Origin: Halocaridina rubra | Lineage: Eukaryota; Arthropoda; Malacostraca; Decapoda; Atyidae | DNA length: 64,000 bases | Assembly: GCA_037179515.1 (NCBI GenBank) | Contig: JAXCGZ010001889.1 | Location: forward strand, 1-64,000 | Direction of reading: 5' to 3' | Part shown: positions 31,401-42,989 of the stretch, one piece after another | Layout: each line of letters starts with the position of its first letter | How positions within the stretch are numbered: the stretch's first letter is position 1 | Program-made: the position numbers and the translations under genes | The notes under the pieces: model-generated | Database searches by the model: none | Seen by the model: only the letters and a program-made list of their open reading frames with translations | What the model was told of the DNA's origin: nothing

Positions 31401-34400
31401 CAGCATGCAAAGTGTATACAGTATTTACCCCACAAACAAAGTAGGTAAAAAAAAATTATTTATTAATAATTTATTAGTAATTTATGGGACTGAATAAACT
31501 GGACCCCCTGTATACCCTTAACTACTTGATAATAGTATTTTCATTATCATATGCATTTTGTAAAATTATTAACTTCCTTCAGTTACAGTTCTCTTTCTAT
31601 GCCTACATCAACACCGAATATTCTTAGATAATAGTTACACTTGTCTTATTATCCCTTTACATATGACAAGTCACAATACTCCCCATCTCTGTTTCTCTAT
31701 ATGTTTTCTTCGTGCCCAGGCCCGATGAGGGTAGATTTATTGTTTTTAGCCCGTCCTGGTGTCACAATCATAAAAGGAAAAAAGAGTAATTAATTTTAAG
31801 AATTTTCATGTGATGCTCATAATATGATTGACTATTTGAGTTAGCCTGTATCTTATTTAAAAAGCAAATTGTTTTTAATCTAAATAGCCAGATCATCTTG
31901 ATGGTAGCTGATGACATGGCATGTAATCCTCGTAATCCAAGACCTGCAACAGTATTTAACAATGCACATCAGCATATCAATGTCTATGGTGAAGATGTTG
32001 AAGTGGATTACAGAGGCTATGAGGTTTGTAATTTCTTCTTGATTTATAATTATACCCATGATTAAGTATAGTTTTTAGAAGTCATTGAATTGGCTTTACT
32101 ATCATTATATTGCCTGTTTGAATTGTTTGACTTAATAATATTATCATTATAGGTTTATTATATAATGCCCAGATGATTTGGTGAATGTATAAGTTGTTTC
32201 AAGTAGAGTACTGTTTATCTAGTCAAAGATTAAATATAATTGCTTTCTGAACATGTATGAAACTCTAGCAGTGTGAAAGTATTTTAAATTAAAAATTTTG
32301 TAGGTTACTGTTGAGAATTTTGTGAGACTACTTACTGGTCGTTTGACACCCAGTACGCCTCGATCTAAACGATTGTTAACAGATGATGGGTCTAACATTC
32401 TGATATACATGACCGGCCATGGTGGAGATGGTTTTCTAAAGTTCCAGGACTCCGAAGAAATCACCAATGTAGAACTTGCAGATGCCTTTGAACAGATGTG
32501 GCAGAAGCAGAGGTAAAACTTTGCCATTTGTTTTTGGGACCATTTTTCTTGCAAACTACCTTGCTTTTGTATTTTATATAAGGAATTGAAATATATTTCA
32601 TTTCATTTTAGTACTACAGTATATATAAATATAAAATATTTATGACCCTAAAATTGTTTACTCATATTTACACTTTCTTTTGATATCAGGTTATTTATAG
32701 GTAATGCTTCTAAAAGAAAAAAAAGATATAATAATGTCTTAACTGTCATTAACGTAAGCTGTACATTAGATTATCAGAAGATTATGGTAGACACTTTGTG
32801 AATAGTTACTGATATATATCTGTTTATATATGCTAATAAAAAAGATTTGTTTTTGGGTCTCTTAATTGTTTTGTGTTTCAATGCATCATATGATTAACAG
32901 ACTCTTGACTATTTCTTACTTCTAACCCTTCAAACTACTCTTATTCTGTGCTATCCCCACTTGGTAAATCTGACCATTCTGTGATCTCAATCTCTTCCGT
33001 TTTCGCTCCCTCTCCAGCAATCCCTCCTACTCAGTGCCGCCTATGGTACTTTGAGTGTACCCAACACGAAGATTTGCATAACTTCCTCTTTGACTTCCCA
33101 TGTAATAACTACTGCTTTCTGTCCCGCAACCCTAATCAGGTAGCCCTAAAAGTTGCCGAGATCATAATATCAGGAATGGAGGTGTACATCCCCTCCTCTA
33201 TAAAAACTTTTTCTCCCTGATTCTTGGTTTGACCGTGCCTGCTCAATGGCTTTTCAGACCAGGAATCTGGCACACTGGTCTTACCAAGCCTCTCATTCTG
33301 ATTTAACTTACACTGCTCTTATTGTAGCTAGGAATCGATCTATTGCTCAGATTCGAAGGTCTAAGGCTTCCTTTATAAGAACGAAAGTTGATGTCCTTAA
33401 CTCCTCTCCCACTGACAGATGTTTCTGGTCCTTAGCCAAAAACTTCTGTAACTTTTGCTTTCCCCCTCTAATTCGTTCTGATGGTTCTATAGCTTGCTCT
33501 CCTACTGACACAACCACTCTCTCTGGCTCTCATTTTTCTGCCAACTCTTCCATAAACAATTCCAGTGCACCTGTCCCGCAGTCTTTAGCCTTTTCTAACC
33601 CTATAGCTTCCCTTATACTTTCTTCATTCATAGTTCATAAGGTTCTTCTTCTTCGCTCGCTAAAGACGAACAAGGTATCTGGTCCTGATGGTATCCCTGT
33701 AAGGTTTCTTGATGAGTATGCAGATGAACTGGCTCCTGTGCTTTGCCGTCTTTTTCACCTCATTCTATCAACCAGTATCTATCCTTCATCTTGGAAGTAT
33801 ACTGTAGTACAGCCTGTCCCTAAATAGGATGACTGCTCTATTCCTTCAAATTACTGACCTATTGCCCTTACCTCTTCTATCGCTAAAGTTTTTGAAACTG
33901 CTTAATGATCACTTTTTGAAACGTCTTGAATCTAACTCACTTATCTCTGATTACCAGTACATCTTTCGCAAAGCAATATCCACTGTCGACTTCCTGACCT
34001 ATCTTACTCATGTATGGTCATCTTCTCTGAGGAACTATGGGGAATCCTTTGTTGTCGCCTTGACATCTCTAAGGCTATTGAGAGAGTCTGGCACAAGGCT
34101 CTGTTGGCTAAACTCCCTGCCTATGGCTTTATCCCTTCTCTCTGTTCTCTGATTTCCAGTTTTCTTTCTGACTGTTTTATATCTATAGTTGTTGACGGTG
34201 CAATATCTAGCCCATTCCCTGTTACCAGTGGTGTTCCACAGGGATCTGTTCCTTCTTTTCATAAATGATCTACAGTCCCCATCTTCCTCTCTTATTCATG
34301 CCTTTGCAGACAATTCTACCCTTCTCTGTTCCTCTGCTTTTTCTTCACAACCTTCATTTGCTACTCGTAATCAGTCTCGTATCACGCTTTATTCTACTCT

Positions 34401-37400
34401 CAACTCTGATTTGCAGAGGGTATAGAAGTGGGGCACCCAAAATTTAGTTAAATTTAATGCCTCCAAGACACAGTGTCTGGCTGTCTCTTCATCTCCTTTT
34501 CCTCCTGATACCTCTATTGTCTTTGAACCTAACGAAATTTACCCTCAATTCTATCAACTTATTAGGAATCCAGATAGCCTCTAACTTGTCTTGGAGGAAT
34601 CTCATACTCCAGATTTCTAAATCTACTTCCAAAAAATTGGGGTTTCTATTTCGTTTTCGTCATTAATTTTCCTCTTTGCATTTACTTAAATATATAAAGT
34701 CTTATCTGTCTCTGCTTAGAATATTGCTCACACATTTGGGGTGCTTCTTATACTTATCTCCTTGATAGGGTCCAATCTAAGGCAGTCAGACTCATTAATG
34801 ATCCTTCTCTTGTAATCTGGATTCTTTTTCTCTTTGCTGTAAGGTATCATCCCTTTCTTCTATCGCTATTACTTCCATCACTGCTTTGTTGAGTTGGCGA
34901 GTTGCATCCCTCCCCTAATGCCAAGGCTGCGTAACACTCGCCATGCTGTCTCGTCTCACAGGTACTGTGTGGAGATTTGTAACTTGCAGATTGGTTGGTG
35001 CAGCAACTGCTTCTTCCCATCTAATTCCAGACTCTGAAACTCTCTTCTTCCTTCTGTCTCTCCAAATTCTTATAAACTGTCTTCCTTCAAAAAGCGGATC
35101 TGTCTTCATCCCATGGCCTAATCCTCCATATTTCTAGGTCCTCAATACTTTGACTATTATTCCAGTCTGTCCTTTTCCTATTGTGTATCATTACCTCATC
35201 TCTGCCTTGTCCATAACCTTTTTCTTTTCCTTCGTCTTAATGTTTTCTCATGCTCGGACCTTTAGTGATGAGGGCAGTTTTTTTTTTATGCCTGTCCCGT
35301 TGTCACACTGATAAAAAGAGAAAGAGAAAGAAGGGAAAGTAGGAAGTTATTGGAACATTAACTGTCAGGATATTTTGGGTTAGATATACTGTACTGGTGA
35401 ACAGTGAGTGGGGCGAGATTGTAGCTGCCAGACTGGGGGGGAGAACTAGGCCAAAGAGGAGGTTTATGGATGTGGTGAAGGACATATGGCATGTATTGTA
35501 ACTGAGGAGGAAATGGGGGATAGGGTGATATGGAGACAAATGATCTGCAGATGCTACCCCTGAAAAGAGAAGCAACTAGATTTGATGATGATACTGGTGA
35601 ACAGTAAATGGCACAATGCAAAGAAAAGGAACAAAGATATTTTACATTGACCTAATAAAATTATATTTAATTTGGAGATTTCCATGTACATCACTGAGAA
35701 TTGAAAATTGTATGCTGTCCATAGCTAGAAATTAAGTTGTTCTTAAAATCTTAAACTTGCATGAAGCGGTAAGACAACAGGGAATTGTTGCATTAGAATT
35801 AGTTTAAGAGATAAATGGTAGTTTGTAAGTTCTTATAACAATAAAACAAGGTCATATAATGTTACTTTGGATTTTTAACTTTCATGTAGAATTGACTGTA
35901 TAAGTGATTAAGACCTGAGCAGGAAGATCTGTGCAAGACATTTTAAATTTTTTGATTAATTGCAGTCGATAGCTTGTTTAGTACAGAAAAGCTGCCAAAG
36001 ACTGTAAAGGAGGTGTTCAATGTCTTGTAATATAGATACATGAGGTGATTGTAAGTAATATTTAGTACAGAGAATTGAAGAAACTGCCAAAGCCTGCAAA
36101 AGAGGTGTATCATGTCTTTGAATATGATGTGAATGTAAATAAAAGCAAAATACAGTAATGCCTCCTACAAAGATTAGAACATGCTGATGTTATTTCCTGC
36201 ATTCTGCTTTTAGATTAGGAACTAACTAAGCATAGAAATACTTGTGGTCGTGAGGTAGGATTAGTAAAAGTGATATCTAATTAGCCATGATTCTTTCCTT
36301 TTCAACGAATGTTTAAACAAGGAACGAGTGATGAGAAATTGGGTGTCTTAGTAGGAAATTGTAGTGTGACAAGACATCAGACATTCAACTCTTAGAGTTC
36401 TGGAATGGAGACCACTGCAGCTCAGTGATAGAGCATGTGAGTCAGCAAGTGACTATCGTAGGTCTGATCCCACCATGGGGCATCAGGGAAGGCAGGCAAT
36501 CTTAATCTCCTTGCCCTAATATGTCTGTGTTCACCTCATTCGAATTGTGACACAAAATTGTGCTTACTAAAACGATACTTAAATAGCTTTAAAGCTTACT
36601 GAATCAATGCCAAAATAGCTTTAGAATGGTAGCAAGGAATTTTAGAGATACACTTTTTGTTGTATCTGAGACATGGAACACTTTAGTATGAGTTGGTTGA
36701 GCATATTAAAGGAAAATATGCTAATGAATATTTTTTTTATAAAGATTTGTCAGTAATGTTGATCTTCTTGTGTTTGGAATTCAGGAATTAGAATTAGCCA
36801 GAGCATGCTAAGACGGAGAAACATGTGAATCTTATAAAGATGAGTAACCCCCAGAACTCCATATGAAGGTAAAGAACCCTTTAAATTGCAAGGATATGTT
36901 GAGTTGGGTTGGGTAAGGTTTGATTAGGTTGAGTGACTTTCCTTGTAAATATGAATAACTAGACCATGCTGAGGTTATTCTTCTTTGCAAATACGAAAGC
37001 TTTATTATATTCTTCCAGGAATGTAAATGAAAGCTATACAGGATATAGTGGAATGGAATGTAACTCTTTTGAGTAAAGGAATGTGCTTTTTTATGCTAAT
37101 TAAATTGTGACATGTCTTTTGAATTCCAGGTATAATGAAATACTTTTCATCATTGACACGTGTCAGGCTGCATCCATGTATGAACATTTTTATTCACCAA
37201 ATATATTGGCCATTGCCTCGAGCTTAGTGGGAGAGGATTCTCTATCGGTAAGATAAGTGTTCAGTATAATTATATATACATTTTGTTGTCTAGAATACTT
37301 TATTCAAGGGTTTTAATCTTATAAACTCAAGGTGTCTATGTACTATGGAAGTTACAGTTCTATAAAAATGGTTCCTTGTATCTTTATTTGTTACTGATTA

Positions 37401-40400
37401 TTGTATTGAATGAATTAGAATATGAATAGCTTATTATGTGACTGCTCCATTATGTTTATCTTTAGTATTGTATCCAGATGTAAGAGGTTACTTTTTTATA
37501 TAGAGGTGGATCAGTTACTCGTGAGAGCATTGAGTCTGCAATGAGCAAACTGATTAATTATTGTTTTATGGTTGCAGCATCATGTTGACCCAGCTATTGG
37601 TGTTTATATCATTGATCGTTTCACTTATTATGCTTTGGAGTTTTTAGAAAAGGTTACACCTGGAAGTAAGGATTCTCTAGCGCAGTTTGTAAGTACATTT
37701 ACTTTTTATATGATTATTTTCATGTATAATGTTGTTCTATTATTATTTGCATTATAAGTTATTATAAATTGCTTACTACTGTTGTGTTTTTGGGAACGGT
37801 TAAAAGAGCAATTTTCATTAATGAGACAGAAGCATTGCTTTATTGTACTGTGCATATCCTAATGCCTTTTATCAACTGTCTCCTGACAAACAAATTATAA
37901 TACTAATTAATGGATTGCCAACCTTTACCCTCTTGACCCTTATGTTTTGGTTCTAATGATGCCCAGAAAAAACGGGTATCGAATTATATTGCCTTCGCCA
38001 TCAGGGAGCTTTCTATCTGTCTAAATGCAAGAGCATGCATCCATTGACTTATGTTTCACTCTGTGATAACTCATGCATCTTTCTTCATACAAATATTCCA
38101 TTAATCATCTCCCAGTTTCTCCCTCATTCCATGATTGTACATTCATAGACCCAGTAACTAAGGTGCTGGTTAGAATTTTCCTACCAGAACCCTCTTGTAT
38201 ACCCTAACACTTCATGGATTGAATATACAAAGGGGAGGATTTCGTCCCCTGCTCAGCCCCATTTAGTTGACTTTTATAATACACTTAGGAACATGGAAAC
38301 AGAATTCTTTTCCTCCTTTGTAGGAGAAGGCAGCAGAAAATGCGGAGTAAGAGAGGAAATATAATGACCTTAGGAGGCAGAGGACACTCAGCTTTTCACT
38401 TGGATAGTCCTCCCCATCTCATCACAACCATTGACAAATTATAATAAAAAAAAAATTTTCAACATCTCTATCATATTTATTTATTTCCCCTTAATGCCTT
38501 ATATTACTGAAGCCAACAGGGAGGCTGCAATTGAGAAACTATGGTGCTCGCTTGCTTTCATCATACTCAGCCTTTCCTTACTCTATTAGTTTTTATATGG
38601 CAAGAAAAAATTCAGGGAGGACGGGATTGCTTGCCTTATGCTTTTTGGAGGACATATGAGTGAGGTATTTTCCCACAACACCAAGGATATGTAATCATTA
38701 TGGTGATAATATAATAATCATATACTTATACTGAGTTCATAAGTTAATCACCTATGATGTAATTTACTGTTATGGAGACAATGTAGTGTCACTTCTGTGC
38801 AAATTATCAGTTTGAAACTCATAAGTTTCTTGTCTCGATTAATGCAGACTAATTGATCGTTTTGAAACTATTAATAATTAAAATATCATTCTATTTTTAT
38901 ATAAGTATTATTGAAAAGTTGATCATTCGATAGTAGTGTCTGCTGATGGTATGATATAAAGAAAATATTAGTGATGAATATTGTTTCAGAATTGATTGAT
39001 GCCAGGATTTTTAAAGAAGCTAATTATTAATTTTATTGCAGCTGCAAGTGTGCCCCAAGCGTGTGTGCATATCAACAGTAGGTGTGCGTAGGGATCTCTA
39101 CAAGCGAGACCCAAATAATGTTCTTGTAACAGAATTCTTTGGTTCTGTTCGTAATGTCGAGCTCTTTGATCATGTTTTAGACATTCCAGTCTGTGGGATT
39201 GATGTTGTGGGGAGTGAAGGAAACAAAACTATGTAAGTACTGTCATTACTAATTTTAAAAGTTTGTTCTTATGCTGGTAGTATTTTACCTTTGTGTGTCT
39301 CCTGCATATAGCCAAATATTTACTATGACTCTGCCACCACCACCCTGTAATTATAAGGGGAATTATAGCCCTAGTATATAGATTGGTAGGTAGTACAAAG
39401 TACAGTATAATGCCACCTTGAAGGAAAATAGGATTAGGTTCTGGATCTTGGAGTATTATCCTCAGAAATGATTAAATACTAAGTGGAACTGGATGTTCAG
39501 TATTCCCTTAAATAAGTGTACTGTTTAGATTTTCAACGTGGTTTAAAATTGACAGGTTCCTAAATAAGGAAAAAATTATTTTCAATCCAAACAATGTATT
39601 TGCACTGCAGTATGCGGTAATGTAAATATTAATACTGTAGTCACTTATCATTTAGTTAATGATGCTTTATTGTACAAGGACATGGTAACACAACGACAGT
39701 TCTCTAGGTATTTCTACTCTAGCTTATTAGGTGTTTCTACTCTAGTTTAAATTTTCTATCTACATAGATACTTTCTTACCAAAATCATCTAAAATGAAAG
39801 ATTTACAGACTTAGAAATTATCCTGTATGTAAGGGCTTTATTTCAAAATAGATTATGCCTATGTATGAAATTTTCTTTGGAGTGATTATGCATATCTCTT
39901 GGGAAAGGTGAAATTTGAACACAGATTTGCTGAGCAGTGAAGCTAGTGGCAATATAATTTTCGTATAATAAGCAGTAATAACATACCAGTACCTGCCTTT
40001 ATAAATGCCCAAAAATTGTAATAAGATAAAGACTTGGGAAGAAAGAATGATTGTTAAATTCTGAGAATTGGGTTTACAGCATGAAAGTTGAATTTGGTGA
40101 ACGTAGCAAGAATCCAAATCTATACTTGTAATATACAATCAGCTTGTAGGCTTTGGTGTAATATATTCATAAAATTGTTGCTAGTTTCACACAAGTTTCG
40201 TATCTTATAGGTATGACACTAATTCCTAAAATAATTTCACAATTTATGTTTTCTGTTATGTGTAACTTGTACTGCATTTGGTCAAGCACTATTTCATTTT
40301 CATAAGCTACAGCTCAAGAATTCCGTAGGAGGAAGCCTATTTAGGACGGGCCTCTAGTAGAATAAATAAAAGACAAACAGCAGTGGGAGAAAGAGAGTAT

Positions 40401-41130
40401 ATTTCTGGTAGGTATTTGTAAATAGTAAATGCGTAGACAGGGCTACTGAAATGAATTTTTTGGGGTACAGAGTTTTTACAGGCTCCTTCTCCTCTCCACT
40501 GGTCATGATGTTGTTATCCACGACAATTTATGGCATGAGCTGTAGGGCCAGTAAGGGTGTAGAAGATGAGTCTCTATTAACAACTGTTGATTTTTTCCAT
40601 TTTAGGCCTTCCCTCTCATGCTTTAGATTTGAAGGCATTATTTTTCCTCTAATGACTCTATAGGCAGTATATTTAAAAAATGTAAGTAATGTAGTATTTG
40701 ATAATTTTGTAGATTATGCTTTTGTAGGTATTCGTATATCCCATTAAAGGATACATTTATACTCTGCTGACATACCAAACAAAGTTGAACACAATTGGCG
40801 CTAGCAGGAGGCCTGTTTCAGACTTGGCTCCTAGTTTTCCCATTAAATTATTCAGCTCCAGTCTAGCTATGATGAAAGCAAATAAGGTTATTCATTATAT
40901 CCTGGAAATTCTTGGGGCCCATTTGACCCCTAGACCAGGTATGATGTGCTCCTTGCATCCCACTCATAGACCATAGGTGTAATAAAACATCTATGTATCA
41001 GAAGAATGACATAAAACTGTGTATGGTTTGTTCTGTTTTCAGTGATAAGACACTGACTGATTCTCCAGGCATGAAGAAACGGGGCTCTTTTGTTTATGCA
41101 AAGCAGTTGCCAATTCATAGGATATCATGA
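24093..41130 (+). CDS. PIGK: GPI-anchor transamidase catalytic subunit, eight exons
   Basis: Caspase-like (C13 family) cysteine protease subunit of the ER-lumenal GPI transamidase, which cleaves the C-terminal signal of a preprotein and attaches the GPI lipid. Coding exons are 24093-24152, 30653-30804, 31888-32023, 32304-32512, 37130-37247, 37578-37688, 39042-39232 and 41043-41130, all GT/AG, in frame, 1065 nt in total and 354 residues. Exon 1 is a signal peptide ([16 protein letters not shown]...). The protease core shows [32 protein letters not shown]155 in TGHGG, C197 in DTCQ and FFGSVRNVE. The H-to-C spacing of 42 equals that of human H164/C206. Exon 8 ends KQLPIHRIS then stop, so the C-terminal membrane helix of human PIGK (395 residues) is absent. 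The start exon is inferred from phase, signal peptide and donor site; the other exons are certain by homology. Confidence 0.94.
24181..24452. mobile_element. MITE family M2, copy 1 (left flank of the LINE)
   Basis: Terminal inverted repeats TACAGTTTTGCGGGCCAT and ATGGCCCGCAAAACTGTA, with CAGT termini and TA at both edges as in Tc1/mariner-derived MITEs. The interior contains CAAAAATGGCGACAATAGG and a G-rich stretch. An inverted copy lies at 28471-28739. It sits at the start of PIGK intron 1, 29 bases after the exon 1 donor. Confidence 0.8.
24470..25017 (+). pseudogene. LINE ORF1 remnant with SGNH esterase-like domain
   Basis: The first part reads [18 protein letters not shown] then [20 protein letters not shown] and stops in a T-run. 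After a 228-base foreign segment the frame resumes with [25 protein letters not shown]..., the VNxRMK block and the final RDGVHLS (catalytic Asp-x-x-His) match the esterase found in ORF1 of CR1 elements. The N-terminal region with the catalytic Ser block is not visible, so this ORF1 is incomplete as well as interrupted. Confidence 0.7.
24711..24938 (-). mobile_element. tRNA-derived SINE, family S3, antisense insertion in ORF1
   Basis: In antisense it begins TCCTGGCTAGTACAGTGGTA (A box), continues CGCGCTGGCCTCGCATTCGC and GAGGTCGACGGATCGCGCC (B-box-like), and ends in an A-run, seen as the T-run at 24711-24724. The GC-rich tRNA-like head is well preserved, which suggests a recent insertion. Confidence 0.8.
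25018..28110 (+). CDS. Intact CR1-like LINE ORF2: endonuclease and reverse transcriptase
   Basis: Target-primed retrotransposition protein. The frame is open for 1030 codons; the true start may be upstream or at an internal Met. The N-terminal APE-type endonuclease has [47 protein letters not shown] and NSDHDSI. A linker follows, then the reverse transcriptase: [53 protein letters not shown] (first Asp), [20 protein letters not shown] and FADDTKI (catalytic Asp pair, near 27305). The C-terminal part has [20 protein letters not shown] and [12 protein letters not shown]. No stop or frameshift is present, unlike every other LINE copy here except the short one at 12015. Confidence 0.93.
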   Translation: MLDTNNEMINTCAEKLVSKGSVNSGSNNWESKDKNHLLHRTNINKKNSHKKGEARESLNVYYTNSRSLGNKIEELRAIVCSERPDIICISESWIKLESKHLKAEYIITGYKLYNADRSADKRGGGVIMYIKDSLRSCIKSGIKTNLNSETLWVEIKNNIESLVVGVVYRPPDLDNIESQVIYDEISKVSRSNRVCIVGDFNFRHINWETITGDSSSKEFLEVVEDNFLSQHVHEATRGVNTLDLVLSNRENMVTNLEVGEKLGNSDHDSIRFNIIFKEAIKENKNIVPNFRAGDFEGLKTKLSNEVWEGISGVQMWVVNPAGQVAGSGLPRNLGTTCQGLSQDKINTLNSLTGKNSSPSVTINLDEEYNNFVMTLKNSQRDYIPMKHCRSRKNDPKWMNNRIKNLIGIKRGIYRKLKRGEEQVRQQYIQLNREVKKIVRESKRKYEVRIAGEAKENPKGFYQHYQTKFKEKVGPIEVANGHITDDDKVMCTCLNDYFLSVFTNENLENIPEVESIYRDSPDNILSSINITREEVIKEIDKLKAHKSPGPDGIYARILKECKEELSCPLTALFNNSIKLGSVPMEWKLADVVPIFKKGERVKKNNYRPVSLTSTVGKILESIIANKIRAHLELHRLIKLSQHGFLKGFSCLTNLLSFYSEVYEAVDCGKEYDTIYLDFSKAFDRVPHKRLVKKLEAHGIGGAVLRWIKQWLKDRKQRVCINGEKSEWGSVTSGVPQGSVLGPLLFIVYLNDLDSDISSNLSKFADDTKIGRTINGKEDIHALQEDLNRLSEWSYKWQMEFNVEKCKVVKMGTIKDNTSYKLNNHEIMSSQCERDLGVLVSSSLKPREQCTAVRNKANRILGFISRSVSNRTENVILQLYLALVRPHLDYAVQFWSPYYRMEIESLERVQRRMTKMIHNIRNLPYEDRLKKLNLHSLERRRVRGDMIEVYKWFKGINKGDINKVLKIHDQTRTLNNGFKLDKFRFRREIGKNWFGNRVADAWNKLPSRIVNANTVDTFKCRLDRHMTEVGWV
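28366..28451. repeat. (AT)n array
   Basis: About 42 uninterrupted TA units between the LINE and the right-hand M2 MITE. Confidence 0.97.
28471..28739. mobile_element. MITE family M2, copy 2 (inverted, right flank of the LINE)
   Basis: Reverse-complement match to 24181-24452 over its full length, with ends TACAGTTTAGCGGGCCAT and ATGGCCCGATAAACTGTA. It differs by scattered substitutions and by the length of its G-run (28551-28568). Confidence 0.8.
28800..30652. other. Rest of PIGK intron 1
   Basis: AT-rich; three TTAGG units at about 28785-28800 and no gene. Two stretches (29160-29400 and 29400-29620) share wording such as TTTAAATGTTTTT and TGT(A/G)CATGT, which may be an old repeat. Nothing else is recognised. 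Confidence 0.4.
31112..31197. repeat. 35-bp-arm hairpin in PIGK intron 2
   Basis: The left arm CAGTGTCCCCCAACCTCACT... (31113-31146) pairs with the right arm (31163-31196) at nearly every position, around a 16-base loop. Both ends begin with CAGT and a TA follows the right end, as for a minimal Tc1/mariner-type MITE; a hairpin RNA precursor is the alternative. The element is almost nothing but its inverted repeat. Confidence 0.75.
31260..31515 (-). mobile_element. Tigger terminal fragment
   Basis: Shares TTAACTTGATA, CTCACAAACTGTTCAGCA, TATTTACC(C/G)CAC, TTATTTATTAATAATTTATT and the tip GGACCCCCTGTATA with the Tigger end at 13740-13953. Non-coding, in PIGK intron 2. Confidence 0.6.
31560..31790 (+). 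mobile_element. SINE-like repeat, family E, sense copy
   Basis: Reads CACCGAATATTCTTAGATA, TTATTATCCCTTTACATATG, GACAAGTCACAATACTCCCC, then CGATGAGGGTAGATTTATTG and CGTCCTGGTGTCACAATCAT followed by an A-rich end. This orientation shows the 3' tail that matches the family B LINE. It ends about 100 bases before PIGK exon 3. Confidence 0.8.
32885..35320 (+). pseudogene. LINE family B, longest copy (decayed)
   Basis: Pieces in order: an endonuclease end ([11 protein letters not shown], 32955), a linker frame 33246-33827 ending [20 protein letters not shown] and [15 protein letters not shown], then broken RT blocks. The RT blocks include NYRPIA-like wording, [29 protein letters not shown] and [10 protein letters not shown] (a damaged ADD). 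The last parts are [11 protein letters not shown] and LTGTVWRFV. Frame changes occur at about 33830, 34150, 34260 and 34450. The tail GATGAGGGCAG...CCCGTTGTCACACTGATAAA ends at about 35320. It lies in PIGK intron 4. Confidence 0.85.
35345..35600 (+). mobile_element. LINE 3' fragment ending in a GATGATGAT run
   Basis: Reads [20 protein letters not shown] (35425-35486) followed by wording equivalent to GDREKWRQLI and a final TTTGATGATGATAC. The same pattern (RPxRRxxD...GDMETT) ends at 58850 in ATGATGATGAT. GAT/TGA-type 3' repeats are usual for RTE-clade LINEs. Confidence 0.6.
36405..36550 (+). mobile_element. tRNA-derived SINE, family S2, copy 2
   Basis: CTGCAGCTCAGTGATAGAGC (A box) and CGTAGGTCTGATCCCACC (B-box-like) head, then ATGGGGCATCAGGGAAGGCA and a CCTAATATGTCTGTGTTCAC end equivalent to the CAACATGTCT wording of other copies. 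It lies in PIGK intron 4. Confidence 0.7.
37689..39041. other. PIGK intron 6
   Basis: No gene recognised. The block 37930-38660 is more GC-balanced than its surroundings and is probably an old repeat (AGGGGAGGATTTCGTCCCCT at 38231 is a near-palindrome), but I cannot assign it. Confidence 0.35.
39233..41042. other. PIGK intron 7
   Basis: AT-rich. A frame at 40451-40663 and the neighbouring 40785-40976 frame give peptides with no recognisable family. Nothing else seen. Confidence 0.35.
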
Positions 41131-42989
41131 AGAATTTCTTTACATTAGAAGTACTAGTAAGTATCAGTAGTATGATTGAACTTCTATACACTCTTCAAAG
41201 GAAATATCTAGAGCAATGAGTCTAGGAACTTTGTTTAAAATACACATTCCTCTCTGATGTGAAATCAGTATATGAAATATGTACATGAAGTCTCTGAAAG
41301 CTTGTAAGCAAAAGAAGTTTAGTAATTAACCTGAAAATAATAATAGGTAAATCATATAAACAAGACTGGTATGGGTTATGCATGTTTATTAACCTTTTCC
41401 TTACTACAAAAAAATATTTGGGTTATTCATATGTTAATTTATACTTTAAATTCTTCCTATTTTTATATACATAATTACAGTAATTATGCTATTGTGCTTT
41501 TACATGACACTATAAATATGGCTACAAATTTAACAAAAAAATGAGCCACCATAATATCTTCTGATACATGGAGCAATGCCTTAAATAAGAGTGTGCATTA
41601 TTTTTTACTGTATCATATGCTGAAATTGATTATTGATTACCTTACTTTATATTCTATGAGCTTGGTGAATGATTTATATGAAAAATTAGTCGATTGAAAA
41701 ACACATTGTTAAAAACTATGTTATTACGTTTAGTGTCAACTCAAATGACCGTGTAATATTCCCATAAAATGACATAATACTACTTAAAGATGACTTGGTT
41801 ATTGAGACTGCATTCATTCAGCAAGTCATAACTGGGAGTTACTTATTCTACCATGAATTTCATTAAAAACAATGACTGTTCTTAGCCACACAGTGATGAA
41901 ATTAGTTGACATTGTTTTGAATGCAGTCTCATTAGCCATTCATGAACAATCCAATCTTAGTGAGTGCACCCTTGGATGTTCATGAGCAACCCGGACGTAT
42001 TATTCGTATTTTGGAGGTAAAATATACTTGCTTTTCCATCATATAGCTAACTTGTAATGCTTGAAATGAACCCGGAAATGTGGTGGATATACCATAGGTG
42101 CACTTACTAAAAAGCTCTCCTCAGATCTATTGTCTAAGGAGACTGTTCACTATTGTGTAAATATCCAACAATTAATCATGTGCAGTCTATGGCATATGTA
42201 ATATTTGAGATATATTAACCTTGACATAATAAAATATTTGAGATTCTTGTAATGGTAAGTGAACATAATATATTTAGTAAGATTTCTTTAAATTGTAATT
42301 TTATTTTTACTTTATGCTTTTCAGCACACTCTTCCTAATAGTTGACTAAAAAATTATAATGATTATTTAGAATTTTTTAATGTAATGACAGTATTTCTTA
42401 AACTCTAAGGCTAATGTACACTCTGTTAAACGATTATCTCTGGGATAGCAGTCTAGTTTGCAGCATGTACTCCCAAAAAGTTCATTTTCATATTGCAGAA
42501 AGTCCTTTGAAGCAACAATCACAGTTTAGGGATATAGATCATGCTCTATAAATAAATTCTCTGCTATCCATATTGGCTGGTGGGCTGTGATCTAAGTTTT
42601 CAAAGTCTGGGACAATGAGTGGGGAGAGTGCAAAACTTACCAAGATTTGGATATTAGGGGAATACTACCGTATTCAAAAAACAGACAAGAGATTAAGACT
42701 GGAGTGCAGTAGATGTAGAATTTGTTTTGGTCAGATGAGGCATAGCATGAAAATGAAATGTGTGATTTCAGTATGAAAAGAGTGCAACACATATGGTTTT
42801 GCTAGTTCCGACTCCGACAAAGTTAAAACTAGGCCAAAGAGATGAAAAGATGGCTTGTGTGAAGCCTTATCCAGGTCCTGTAATATCCAGGACGGTGAGA
42901 GACGCTTGATTTAGAGGAATATAACCTACCTGATATAGTGTCAGTGTCATTAAATCTTCATAACAAGAGTATGATAAATTAAAGGAACC
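41131..42989. other. Spacer between convergent PIGK and hexokinase, first part
   Basis: Contains the PIGK 3' flank. From about 42600 to 42830 a frame reads TKIWILGEYYRIQKTDKRL then RCRICFGQMRHSMKMK, which loosely recalls the C-terminal end of LINE proteins and may belong with the RT scrap that follows on the other strand; weak. Confidence 0.35.

Noticed and set aside
32322..32516. Stand-alone 64-residue protein
   Set aside because: It is the interior of PIGK exon 4, complete with flanking splice sites.
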